Below are positions 36,298 through 44,262 of a stretch of DNA of 64,000 nucleotides, piece after piece (within the stretch, counting starts at the first letter, position 1; the number at the start of each line of letters is the position of its first letter). The notes under the pieces are model-generated. The model searched no databases. It had not been told where the DNA came from and saw nothing but the letters and a program-made list of their open reading frames with translations. The stretch covers positions 1 through 64,000 of the forward strand of contig NZ_JACHTC010000005.1 in assembly GCF_014145635.1 (NCBI RefSeq), given 5' to 3'. This DNA comes from Myroides sp. WP-1. Lineage in GTDB: Bacteria > Bacteroidota > Bacteroidia > Flavobacteriales > Flavobacteriaceae. Both the position numbers and the translations under genes were made by a program.

Positions 36298-36340
36298 TAA
36301 AAAGCCAGTAATACCAATTCATTTCAACTAGTATTACCGG
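36298..36340 (-). terminator. Leaky-looking terminator between precursor and enzyme genes
   Basis: On the minus strand CCGGTAATAC (36340-36331) pairs with GTATTACTGG (36314-36305), 10 bp with one G-T pair, 16-nt loop, then C and five T residues (36303-36299). The short U-tract and large loop suggest partial read-through, which would make precursor RNA more abundant than enzyme mRNA. Confidence 0.65.
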
Positions 36341-36348
36341 TATTAATA

Positions 36349-36468
36349 CTAACAGCAACAGCAACAGCTGCAGCAGGCGTAAACATCCATTTCGCTAGAC
36401 ATAGGAACTGACATAGACGAAATCTCTTTGGTTTCAATTGTTTCGATAGTGAGTTGTAATTCTTTCAT
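36349..36468 (-). CDS. TOMM precursor peptide, Cys-rich (SLS-like core)
   Basis: A 39-codon gene missed by normal length cut-offs. Leader: residues 1-30, beginning MKELQLTIETIETKEISS, acidic and rich in Ser, Met and Thr. The C-terminal nine residues are ACCSCCCCC and the stop codon TAG follows. Seven Cys and one Ser are consecutive cyclisable residues, comparable to the CCCCC run of streptolysin S. It is placed immediately upstream of the C, D and B modification genes in the same direction. The peptide product is likely a densely thiazole/oxazole-modified compound. Cleavage point unknown. Confidence 0.88.
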   Translation of the reverse strand: MKELQLTIETIETKEISSMSVPMSSEMDVYACCSCCCCC

Positions 36469-36967
36469 TTTGTTATAAAATTAAATTGGTTAAATCAAGC
36501 TAAGTTTTGAGACTTTACTCGGTTATTTCGGTCTATCTCTCAATTGAGAGAATATATAAAACACCTTCGCGAATGGTTTTTATCCACAAACAATTCACAC
36601 TCGAGTATTTCCTATTTGAAATACAAAAACGAGGAATAACTTTGTCCTTAAAAAACGAATTGATACAATAGACAAGAGATAAGTCTTGGGAGAAATAAAT
36701 TAACTGATTGTTTACTTGCAACAACCCCGTTAATGAAGCTTACCGTGTTTAATGTACATAAAAATGATCATGTGATCTGAATTGTCGCTGATTTTGCAGG
36801 ATCAAACAGGGAGATAAATACATCTTACCTCAGCGACAAATTAAAAGTAAATAAAAAAAACATAGGTCGTGCTATCGCACGCATAAACACTTTGATATTT
36901 TAACGAAAAAACATCAAACAAATTGATTATTATATCACTTTTTATCATTTGTTTGGTCTCAATTATC
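36469..36967. other. 500-bp upstream region of the TOMM operon
   Basis: AT-rich, with no convincing gene. It must hold the operon promoter. At 36537-36550 it has a 14-bp perfect palindrome CTCTCAATTGAGAG, and at about 36863-36884 a small stem (GTGC-TATC-GCAC) followed on the minus strand by a T-run a few bases later. A 63-codon open frame at 36533-36724 lacks family resemblance and is not called. Confidence 0.6.
36537..36550. promoter_or_regulatory. Perfect 14-bp palindrome upstream of the TOMM precursor
   Basis: CTCTCAATTGAGAG lies 69 bp before the precursor start codon, in the expected promoter zone. A possible operator; no bound protein is identified. The AraC regulator across the gap is a candidate. 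Confidence 0.35.
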
Positions 36968-37129
36968 TTATTCTTGAATTCGATATCTTCGAATCAAAAA
37001 ATAAATTCCACTTAAAACCAAAAGTGCATAACAAATCAATTCCACGTGGATATACCCAAAAAAATCAAATAGGTTTAACACAAGTACAATTGTAATTAAC
37101 AACACTAAACCTTTAACTAACTTATCCAT
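36968..37129 (-). CDS. Small two-TM membrane protein (53 aa)
   Basis: 53 codons from ATG at 37129 to TAA at 36968. Residues 4-22 (LVKGLVLLITIVLVLNLF) and 30-46 (VELICYALLVLSGIYFL) are hydrophobic, and a basic tail RRYRIQE follows. It looks like a genuine small membrane protein of the type common in flavobacteria. It is about 500 bp upstream of the TOMM precursor in the same direction; a role in self-protection or secretion is possible but not supported by homology. Confidence 0.5.
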   Translation of the reverse strand: MDKLVKGLVLLITIVLVLNLFDFFGYIHVELICYALLVLSGIYFLIRRYRIQE

Positions 37130-37752
37130 TTATATAAAATTGAAATTAATTTCCCTTTACCTGAAATAACTTCTTTCAAACCCATTTAGGTTTTTCCTTC
37201 TAAGGTTACGAACCCAAAAAACATTATTTATGTTGAATACATATAACAACAAAAAACATTCCACTTTTACACTACCAATTTCTAAAAACTAAAAAAGAAT
37301 TTAAATTTTAACCTAATTAAACACTACATGCCTAAATAAAAACAAATAAAATTCACAAAATAGAAAAATTAAACTAAAAACACACTTAATAAACTAAGTT
37401 TTGATGTTTTTAATTAAAATACACATAAAGTGTAAAAAAAGTTTTTTTTATTCTGATGTTCTCATTTTTAGTTGATCGGTTGTTGGTTAAGGCATTTTGG
37501 GAGATACAAATTCTCGTTTAAAGAAAGTATAGTTTCCTTTCGAAAAAGCCATTGATAACTTTTGTGAGAGGCGGAGAGAAATAGTGTATAACGAAGATTT
37601 TTAACTAGTTTAGAAAAATCTACCGATACCCCATCACTCATAACCGATAACTTTTTTAATACAGAGTTATGAATCTCCACTTCACTGCGATTTCCTCTTT
37701 ATATTTATTTGATTTTCGTAATTTTACATGCTCCACAAAAACAGCACTACAA
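37130..37752. other. Gene-free AT-rich region before the AraC gene
   Basis: No convincing gene is seen. It includes a 22-bp sequence (37609-37630) also present at 45327-45348. A 70-codon minus-strand open frame (37468-37680) is mostly this repeat and starts at a non-ATG codon, so it is not called. The AraC promoter must lie at the right end. Confidence 0.6.
37609..37630. repeat. Dispersed 22-bp intergenic repeat, copy 1
   Basis: TTTAGAAAAATCTACCGATACC is identical to 45327-45348. In both places it is followed by imperfect CATAACCGAT(A/C)AC units and lies upstream of a plus-strand gene. Confidence 0.7.
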
Positions 37753-38676
37753 ATGAGTAAAGATCTAGAAACCATTGCCGATTATTACAAAGAGAGAGCT
37801 TCTGCTTCTCTTTCGCAAAACTATGCCTTTAACATCAAGGAATACAAAACTGGGACATCTCATTTTAACATCAACATGCGTAAATACTGTAGTTTTACCA
37901 CACCGTATAATCGACGAGACTTTTACAAGGTTGGTTTGATCATTGGCCGAGGTGAATTGCATTATGGTTCTCATTCTATCACGATTGATCAACCAGCCTT
38001 ATTTCTGCCTTGCCCAACTACTCCGTATTCTTGGACGTGTATTGAAAAAAAACAAGAGGGATATTTCTGTCTATTTAACTATGAATTCTTTACTGAAAAT
38101 CGAAATTTAGAATCGTTTAAAAAAACGTCTCTATTCAAAGAATGGGGAAAGCCTTTAATCTTTCTAACCCCAGACCAATTGGAGGTTGCTCATCTCTATT
38201 TCCAACAGATGTATGCGATGGCTCAATCTGATTATCCCTTGAAAGACGAGGTTATTCGAAACTTATTAGCCCTTCTCTTACATCAAGTACTTCAGTTAAA
38301 AGTCGAAGATGTTGCTTTAGAAGATCAAAATGCATCCATGCGTCTTTTTCGGTTATTCGACCAATTACTCAACAAACAGTTTCCTTTAGATTCTCCTGCA
38401 TATCCCTTACTCTTACGCAGACCAATCGAATTTGCTCAAAGACTTAATGTACATGTCAATCACCTCAATTCTTCGATCAAATCTGCAACTGGAAAAACGA
38501 CTTCTCAACACATTGCAGATCGCGTTCTACTTGAGGCTAAAAATCTATTGATCAACACGGATTGGGACATTGCTCAAGTCGGTTATACGTTGGGATTTGA
38601 ACAACCCTCTCATTTTACGCACTTTTTTAAAAAACACCTCCAAGTAACTCCCTTACAATACAGAACTCATCGATAA
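37753..38676 (+). CDS. AraC-family transcriptional regulator
   Basis: 307 aa from the ATG at 37753; the frame extends 84 bp upstream, but those residues (rich in Phe and Leu) are not conserved and precede the probable promoter. An N-terminal cupin-like sensor region (about 30-160) is followed by the C-terminal double helix-turn-helix ending VGYTLGFEQPSHFTHFFKKHLQVTPLQYR, the AraC signature. It is divergent from the peptide operon and 97 bp upstream of an MFS exporter gene, so it likely controls the exporter and possibly the operon. Effector unknown. Confidence 0.93.
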   Translation: MSKDLETIADYYKERASASLSQNYAFNIKEYKTGTSHFNINMRKYCSFTTPYNRRDFYKVGLIIGRGELHYGSHSITIDQPALFLPCPTTPYSWTCIEKKQEGYFCLFNYEFFTENRNLESFKKTSLFKEWGKPLIFLTPDQLEVAHLYFQQMYAMAQSDYPLKDEVIRNLLALLLHQVLQLKVEDVALEDQNASMRLFRLFDQLLNKQFPLDSPAYPLLLRRPIEFAQRLNVHVNHLNSSIKSATGKTTSQHIADRVLLEAKNLLINTDWDIAQVGYTLGFEQPSHFTHFFKKHLQVTPLQYRTHR

Positions 38677-38738
38677 AATTCTTTGATTTATACAATTATA
38701 CCTTTGGCTTTTTTAAGGTATGTAGCTTTCGCTTCTTT

Positions 38739-38746
38739 TACATTTG
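38739..38746 (+). promoter_or_regulatory. -7 element of the MFS transporter gene
   Basis: TACATTTG, 26 bp before the ATG at 38773; it supports this start rather than the upstream in-frame one. Confidence 0.6.
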
Positions 38747-38772
38747 TAGCCATTAAAACAACAATTCATCTT

Positions 38773-39969
38773 ATGCTTAGAGAAGCTACAAACCAAAGAA
38801 AAAAGCTAGCCACAATTCTAGCATTTAGTTCAATTCCCCTTTCTGGATTTGTAACGGATATCTATTTACCCTCTTTTCCTTCTATGGCTAATGACTTAGC
38901 AATTACAGAAAAAGAGGTTCAACTCACCTTAACCTGTTATTTATTGAGCTATGGAATTTCTCAACTTTTTATTGGCAGTGTACTGGATAGTATAGGTCGT
39001 TATAAACCGCGTTTAATTGCCTTGCTGTTTATCGCCTTATCGAGTACACTTATTGCATTTACCAATGACATCTTATTCATCTGTTTATTGCGCATTATAC
39101 AAGGAATTGCCATCTCTGTTTTAGTAATTGCAACCCGTGCCATATTCATGGATATTTACGAAGAAAAACAACGCATTCACTACTTGAGTTACTTTACAGT
39201 AGTTTGGTCTTGTGGTCCGATATTAGCGCCTTTCTTAGGAGGATATCTCGATGCACTGTTTTCTTGGCATGCAAATTTTTACTTTTTATCCTTCTACGCG
39301 TTATTGCTCTTTGTTCTGGACCTATTAATCAGTGGAGAGAGCATTGCAGAGAAGAAGAAATTTAATTTCAAGCAAACACTTCAAGTGTACCAAACAATGC
39401 TGAGCAATAAAAACTTCATCATGGGAATTTTTATTTTGGGTATGAGTTATTCTATTGTAATGATTTTCAATATAGCTGGTCCATTTCTAATTGAAAACAC
39501 CTTCAATAAAAATTCAATTGTCATAGGTTATTGTACTCTTATATTGGGGTTTTCTTGGATGCTTGGTGGACTAATTGGCAAAAAGAGAATGCACCTCGCT
39601 TTTAAACCGCGTATCACGCAACCTATATATGCACAATTAGCCCTAGTACTTGTTTTGGTAAGTGCGAGCTATTACATTGAGAATTTATATCTTTTGATGT
39701 TTGGATTATTTTTAATTCACATCTGTTCGGGTACGTTATTCAACAACTTCTTTACCTCGACAATGCTATCCTTTCCAAATAATTCAGGTACAGCTGGAGG
39801 TTTAATGGGTGGACTAACCTATGTAATTACCTCTTTTACAAGTTTTGTAATTTCATCATCTGGTGCCATTAATACTCAATTCCAATTGAGTATTCGCTAT
39901 ACTGTTTTAATCTTTTGTTTGTTGTTGTTGATTCTCTATGTGGTACAACTCAACAAAAAAACACAATAG
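38773..39969 (+). CDS. Bcr/CflA-type MFS multidrug exporter
   Basis: 398 aa from the ATG at 38773, a normal length for the family; the longer frame from 38683 adds residues upstream of the -7 element. About twelve membrane segments are seen. The family's loop 2-3 motif (GSVLDSIGRYKPR) and the N-terminal ILAFSSIPLSGFVTDIYLPSFP are typical of Bcr/CflA drug exporters. It may have been recruited to export the peptide or another compound under AraC control; inference only. Confidence 0.92.
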   Translation: MLREATNQRKKLATILAFSSIPLSGFVTDIYLPSFPSMANDLAITEKEVQLTLTCYLLSYGISQLFIGSVLDSIGRYKPRLIALLFIALSSTLIAFTNDILFICLLRIIQGIAISVLVIATRAIFMDIYEEKQRIHYLSYFTVVWSCGPILAPFLGGYLDALFSWHANFYFLSFYALLLFVLDLLISGESIAEKKKFNFKQTLQVYQTMLSNKNFIMGIFILGMSYSIVMIFNIAGPFLIENTFNKNSIVIGYCTLILGFSWMLGGLIGKKRMHLAFKPRITQPIYAQLALVLVLVSASYYIENLYLLMFGLFLIHICSGTLFNNFFTSTMLSFPNNSGTAGGLMGGLTYVITSFTSFVISSSGAINTQFQLSIRYTVLIFCLLLLILYVVQLNKKTQ

Positions 39970-40006
39970 TCAAACGAAAAAAAAGATCATTTTACGTGGA
40001 AATACG

Positions 40007-40014
40007 TACCTTTG
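40007..40014 (+). promoter_or_regulatory. -7 element before the DMT transporter leader
   Basis: TACCTTTG fits TAnnTTTG and lies only 4 bp upstream of a perfect terminator hairpin (40018-40051), so transcription would start in or next to the hairpin. Confidence 0.5.
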
Positions 40015-40017
40015 CAG

Positions 40018-40051
40018 CCGCTTAGCTTTATCGAAGCTAAGCGGTTTTTTT
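40018..40051 (+). terminator. Perfect hairpin with T-run in the DMT leader
   Basis: CCGCTTAGCTT (40018-40028), loop TATCG, AAGCTAAGCGG (40034-40044), then seven T. It may terminate the MFS transcript (stop at 39969). Because it sits between a -7 element and the DMT start codon, an attenuator is also possible. Confidence 0.85.
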
Positions 40052-40075
40052 ATTTAATAATCTGTATTGCCTATT

Positions 40076-40987
40076 ATGGGACTAAACAATAAGTTTCTAG
40101 GTTTCTCCGCAGCTATCTTTGCTGCTGCACTTTGGGGTGTTTCAGGAGCATTTGCTCAATTCTTGTTCAACGAGAAAAATTTCAATGCCGAATGGCTCGT
40201 AACAGTTCGTCTCTTAATTTCTGGTAGTATTATGCTGTCATTAGGAATCCTTAAAGGCGATAAAGATGTATGGAACATATGGAAAAACAAAAAATATACT
40301 TCGCAATTAGTTATTTTTAGTTTTCTAGGCATGCTCTTAGTGCAGTATTCTTATTTCATCACTATTTTTCACTCCAACGCTGCGACAGCAACGGTTTTAC
40401 AGTATATTGGTCCTGTTTTTATTGCCATTTACTTGGCATTACGCTTGAAAAAATGGCCAAAACCAATTGAAATTTTAGCTATCGGATTAGCCATGTTAGG
40501 GACATTTCTCCTTGTTACTCATGGTGATATCAACAGTCTAACAATCACACCTACGGCTCTTGTATGGGGGATCATCTCCGCCATAGCCTTAGCAGCCTAT
40601 ACTATCTTACCTGTACATTTGCTGAAAGAATATAGTCCTATTGTTATCATTGGTTGGAGTATGCTAATTGCAGGAACGGGAATGGCAATTGTTTATCCTC
40701 CTACAAATTTTCCTGGAATATGGGATATGGAAACCTTTTGGGCAGTAGCTTTTATTATCCTTTTCGGAACTTTAATTTCTTTTTATATCTTCTTAGATGC
40801 CATCAATAATATCGGTCCTCAACGAGCAAGTCTACTCGCTTGTGCTGAACCTTTATCTGCAACGTTAATTGCCGTTTTTTACTTTGGTGTTCAATTTGAA
40901 TTTTTAGATTGGTTGGGAAGTAGCTGTATTATTTTCACTATCTTATTGCTGACGAAAATTAAGAAAAAAGAAATTCCCGAAAATTAG
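40076..40987 (+). CDS. EamA/DMT-family transporter
   Basis: 303 aa from the ATG at 40076; a TTG three codons upstream is not needed. Ten hydrophobic segments form two EamA units (AALWGVSGAFAQFL near the start; LLACAEPLSATLIAVFYFG near the end). It probably exports or imports a small metabolite. It overlaps the 3' end of the flippase gene by 4 bp, tail to tail. The leader carries a hairpin. Confidence 0.9.
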   Translation: MGLNNKFLGFSAAIFAAALWGVSGAFAQFLFNEKNFNAEWLVTVRLLISGSIMLSLGILKGDKDVWNIWKNKKYTSQLVIFSFLGMLLVQYSYFITIFHSNAATATVLQYIGPVFIAIYLALRLKKWPKPIEILAIGLAMLGTFLLVTHGDINSLTITPTALVWGIISAIALAAYTILPVHLLKEYSPIVIIGWSMLIAGTGMAIVYPPTNFPGIWDMETFWAVAFIILFGTLISFYIFLDAINNIGPQRASLLACAEPLSATLIAVFYFGVQFEFLDWLGSSCIIFTILLLTKIKKKEIPEN

Positions 40988-42453
40988 TGCCAATAGCGTT
41001 TAAGCAACAGGATAAAACGCTGTTGAATTAAAGCTACCCACGACGTCTTAAAAATTAAGAAGACTCCACAAATCAAGATAAACCCAACGCGAATAACTAA
41101 GGTTAGCAGATTACTGTGGTTTAACACTGGGATAAAATAACCTACAATAAGAATGAATAACATACTGCTAAATAACTTGCCGAACTGTAAGTCAAAAGGC
41201 CATAATTTCATTTTGAGGTAAATGTAAATTACTTTCCCAAAATTAAACAACGTCAAACTGAGTAAAGAAGCTAATCCCACACCCAAAATACCATAAGTTG
41301 TTTGGGTTAAAAACCAATAGTTCATTCCAACATTTAACACCATTAAAAAGAGAATTGATATCAAATTAAAACGGTAGTACTTGGAATAAGAAATTATTTC
41401 GGAGTTAAATCCCGTTGACATATTAATTACGCCATTCATTCCCAACAAATAAATAATTGGAATGGAAGGTGCTAGTTTTTCATATGTTGGCAGTAATTTA
41501 AATAACGGTTCTATCCCAACAACCACACAAGAGAAAAACAACATACCAATAAAAAACATCACACGAGCAACTTCTTTATACTTCTCGTTGAGTTTTTTAA
41601 GCTGTACGTTTTTAATCAAATCTGAAATAACAGGTGCATACAAAGCAAAAACACCAGTAGCAGGAATAGCTAATGTTGAAGCCAAAGTAACGCCAATATT
41701 ATACGTCCCATTGGCTTCATATGAAATGAAATAAGGTATCATGAGCGAATCCACTCGAAAGGCAAAAAAAGAACCAAAACTCCCTGCAAAAGCAAATAAG
41801 CTATAAGCATAGTAGTCTTTTTTCTTTACTTGATCAAACAAATCGCTATAATTCTTGCTCAATCTATATGGATATAGTTTATAGATGTAGCTCCCTATCA
41901 CAACTGTTATTATACCATAGCTCAAAATGTAAAAAACCAACCCTTGATCAATAGTAATTGATGTGTAGATGGCAAGTAAAAATATACTTGGCAAGGCTAT
42001 TTTAGGAATGATTTTTTCAAAAAAAGTAGGGAAAGATATTTTCTGCAAATTGGTAGCCTGTCTTCGAAATAACTCAATATACGCCATTGCAACTGCCAAA
42101 GGAAAAGCATATGCCACATACGCAAAAGACGAATCGCGATAAAACAAGCCAATCACCACTAAGGCAAGTCCAACACATACACCCAATTTTGCAAGGGAAA
42201 TCAAACTGTAACTAAAAAGTTTTTGTTGCAATTTTTCAGTTAATTGCGGGTAAAAATTAATCAATGCATGTGTACTTCCCAACACAATAATGGGATATAT
42301 GATTTGAGCACAGGCATCGACAAAACGAATAATACCCAACATTTCCTTGTCTTGGGGATAAATCAAAACTGTTGAAACTACTCCAATCAATACCCCTACG
42401 TAATTGATTAAAGTAAATAAAAAAGCTTGTTTGGTTGAAATACCATTCCCCAT
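40984..42453 (-). CDS. Polysaccharide flippase (Wzx/MATE-like)
   Basis: 489 aa with about fourteen membrane segments and the general pattern of oligosaccharide-lipid flippases of the MVF/MOP superfamily (IGVTLASTLAIPATGVFALYAPVISDL). It probably moves lipid-linked O-antigen or capsule units across the inner membrane. Divergent from a GT2 glycosyltransferase gene, which supports an envelope glycan role. The gene ends 4 bp inside the DMT gene on the other strand. Confidence 0.87.
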   Translation of the reverse strand: MGNGISTKQAFLFTLINYVGVLIGVVSTVLIYPQDKEMLGIIRFVDACAQIIYPIIVLGSTHALINFYPQLTEKLQQKLFSYSLISLAKLGVCVGLALVVIGLFYRDSSFAYVAYAFPLAVAMAYIELFRRQATNLQKISFPTFFEKIIPKIALPSIFLLAIYTSITIDQGLVFYILSYGIITVVIGSYIYKLYPYRLSKNYSDLFDQVKKKDYYAYSLFAFAGSFGSFFAFRVDSLMIPYFISYEANGTYNIGVTLASTLAIPATGVFALYAPVISDLIKNVQLKKLNEKYKEVARVMFFIGMLFFSCVVVGIEPLFKLLPTYEKLAPSIPIIYLLGMNGVINMSTGFNSEIISYSKYYRFNLISILFLMVLNVGMNYWFLTQTTYGILGVGLASLLSLTLFNFGKVIYIYLKMKLWPFDLQFGKLFSSMLFILIVGYFIPVLNHSNLLTLVIRVGFILICGVFLIFKTSWVALIQQRFILLLKRYWH

Positions 42454-42520
42454 GATATGTGTTTCCTTGATTCGTTCTTACAAATATACTGGCTATTCTA
42501 TGCTTAACTACATTTTTTTA

Positions 42521-42528
42521 TATTTTTG
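42521..42528 (+). promoter_or_regulatory. -7 element of the GT2 gene
   Basis: TATTTTTG matches TAnnTTTG, 62 bp before the ATG at 42590. Confidence 0.5.
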
Positions 42529-42589
42529 TGTGTCAAGATCGAGAAGAAACATCCTTCTTCCTCCTTCACTTGTGTAAATATTCAATTCC

Positions 42590-43444
42590 ATGAAGTACAT
42601 TGCGATTATTCCTGCTTACAATGAAGCAAACTATATTGAAAAGACCTTGCAAAGTTTAGCAACGCAAAGCGTACTTCCCACCTGGGTGATAGTCGTCAAC
42701 GACGGATCTACGGATCAAACGGCTACTCTCGTTGAAGCTTTTACCAAGCAACACGAATGGTTACATTTCTGTACCAAAGAATCACAAGCAATTCACTTAC
42801 CGGGAAGCAAGGTCATTCAAGCTTTTAATTACGGCTTGAAGCAACTACCCAAAGAAGTTTCCTATGACTATATTGTAAAGTTAGATGCAGATTTAATCCT
42901 TCCTTCTACTTACTTTGAATCCATCAGTCATGAATTTCAACGCGATCCTAAATTAGGCATGGCAGGAGGTGTAGCCTTAATAGAAAAACACAACCAATGG
43001 GTTGTGGAAAACCTCACCGGTAAAGATCATGTTCGAGGAGCATTCAAAGCGTATCGCAAAGCGTGTTTCGAACAAATTGGGGGGCTTCAACCGGCTATGG
43101 GATGGGATACTGTGGATGAATTACTTTGTAGATATTACAATTGGAAGATTCTCGTTCGTCAAGATTTGCAAATTAAGCACTTAAAACCAACAGGAGCTCA
43201 ATACGATAAAACAGCAAGGTACAAACAAGGAGAAGCCTTTTACCGCTTGCATTATGGTTTCTTAATTACCCTTATTGCCAGTGTAAAACTAGCTTCCAAA
43301 AAAAACAAACCCCTATTATTTCTCGATTATATCAAAGGATATTTCAAAGCAAAGACTAGAAAAGAGCCTTATTTAGTCAATGAAGAACAGGGGAAATTTA
43401 TCCGTCAATACCGCTGGAACAAAATAAAGTCTAAACTGTTTTAG
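42590..43444 (+). CDS. Family 2 glycosyltransferase
   Basis: 284 aa with a GT-A fold: it opens IAIIPAYNEANYIEKTL, followed by VIVVNDGSTDQT and the metal/donor motif LDADLI (DxD). A later GWDTVDELLCRYY gives the acidic catalytic region. The protein is cytoplasmic, without membrane segments. It is expected to add a sugar to a lipid-linked glycan together with the neighbouring flippase. 67 bp before the MlaE gene. Confidence 0.92.
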   Translation: MKYIAIIPAYNEANYIEKTLQSLATQSVLPTWVIVVNDGSTDQTATLVEAFTKQHEWLHFCTKESQAIHLPGSKVIQAFNYGLKQLPKEVSYDYIVKLDADLILPSTYFESISHEFQRDPKLGMAGGVALIEKHNQWVVENLTGKDHVRGAFKAYRKACFEQIGGLQPAMGWDTVDELLCRYYNWKILVRQDLQIKHLKPTGAQYDKTARYKQGEAFYRLHYGFLITLIASVKLASKKNKPLLFLDYIKGYFKAKTRKEPYLVNEEQGKFIRQYRWNKIKSKLF

Positions 43445-43511
43445 TACTTTTTTAAATTTATAAACCTGAAAAATCATTTGTAATTGGTAATTTAGCCGAT
43501 ATTTATTTTTT

Positions 43512-44258
43512 ATGATTAAAACTGGATTAACAAATATTGGTCAATACTTTATTATGCTAAAAGAAATTTTTAGTAAAATGACCAAATGGAAAGTAATGAA
43601 AGAACTAATATTCAAAGAAATAGACGATCTAATCATCGGATCTTTGGGTATTGTATGCTTCTTATCTTTCTTCGTTGGAGGTGTTGTTGCTATTCAAACA
43701 GCCTTAAACTTAACCAATCCTTTAATTCCGAAATACCTTATTGGATTTGCAACCAGACAATCTGTTATATTAGAATTTGCACCAACATTCATCTCGATCA
43801 TTATGGCGGGAAAAATGGGTTCTTTTATTACATCAAGTATCGGAACCATGCGTGTAACAGAACAAATTGACGCCTTAGAGGTAATGGGAGTGAGTTCATT
43901 AAACTACCTTGTTTTTCCTAAAATGGTGGCGGTACTTTTATATCCTTTCGTAATTGGTATCAGTATGTTTTTGGGTATTTTAGGTGGATGGTTTGGTGGT
44001 GTAATGGGAAATTTTGTAACCTCTGAGCAATTTATCGTTGGATTACAAGATACTTTTATTCCTTTTCACATCACCTATGCTTTTATAAAAACAACACTTT
44101 TTGGTTTCCTTTTAGCAACGATTCCTTCTTTCTTTGGCTATTATATGAAAGGTGGTGCACTAGAAGTAGGAAAGGCGAGTACAACAGCTTTCGTATGGAC
44201 CAGTGTTGCCATTATCCTTACAAACTATATATTAACCTCTCTACTTTTAAGCAATTAA
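43512..44258 (+). CDS. mlaE: MlaE-family ABC transporter permease
   Basis: 248 aa with five to six membrane helices. The family phrases VGGVVAIQTALNL, LEFAPTFISIIMAGKMGS and MRVTEQIDALEVMGV are exact for MlaE/YrbE permeases. With the ATPase 4 bp downstream it would move phospholipids between the membranes to maintain outer-membrane asymmetry. The MlaD substrate-binding gene is not in the window. Confidence 0.95.
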   Translation: MIKTGLTNIGQYFIMLKEIFSKMTKWKVMKELIFKEIDDLIIGSLGIVCFLSFFVGGVVAIQTALNLTNPLIPKYLIGFATRQSVILEFAPTFISIIMAGKMGSFITSSIGTMRVTEQIDALEVMGVSSLNYLVFPKMVAVLLYPFVIGISMFLGILGGWFGGVMGNFVTSEQFIVGLQDTFIPFHITYAFIKTTLFGFLLATIPSFFGYYMKGGALEVGKASTTAFVWTSVAIILTNYILTSLLLSN

Positions 44259-44262
44259 CAAG

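Noticed and set aside
29481..36468. Thiopeptide or lanthipeptide cluster
   Set aside because: No lanthipeptide dehydratase, LanC-like or pyridine synthase gene; only YcaO, E1-like and SagB enzymes are present.
36533..36724. 63-codon minus-strand open frame upstream of the TOMM operon
   Set aside because: No homology pattern, AT-rich random composition and it overlaps the probable promoter and palindrome zone.
37468..37680. 70-codon minus-strand frame before the AraC gene
   Set aside because: Mostly repeat sequence shared with 45.3 kb, and it would begin at a non-ATG codon; not a convincing gene.
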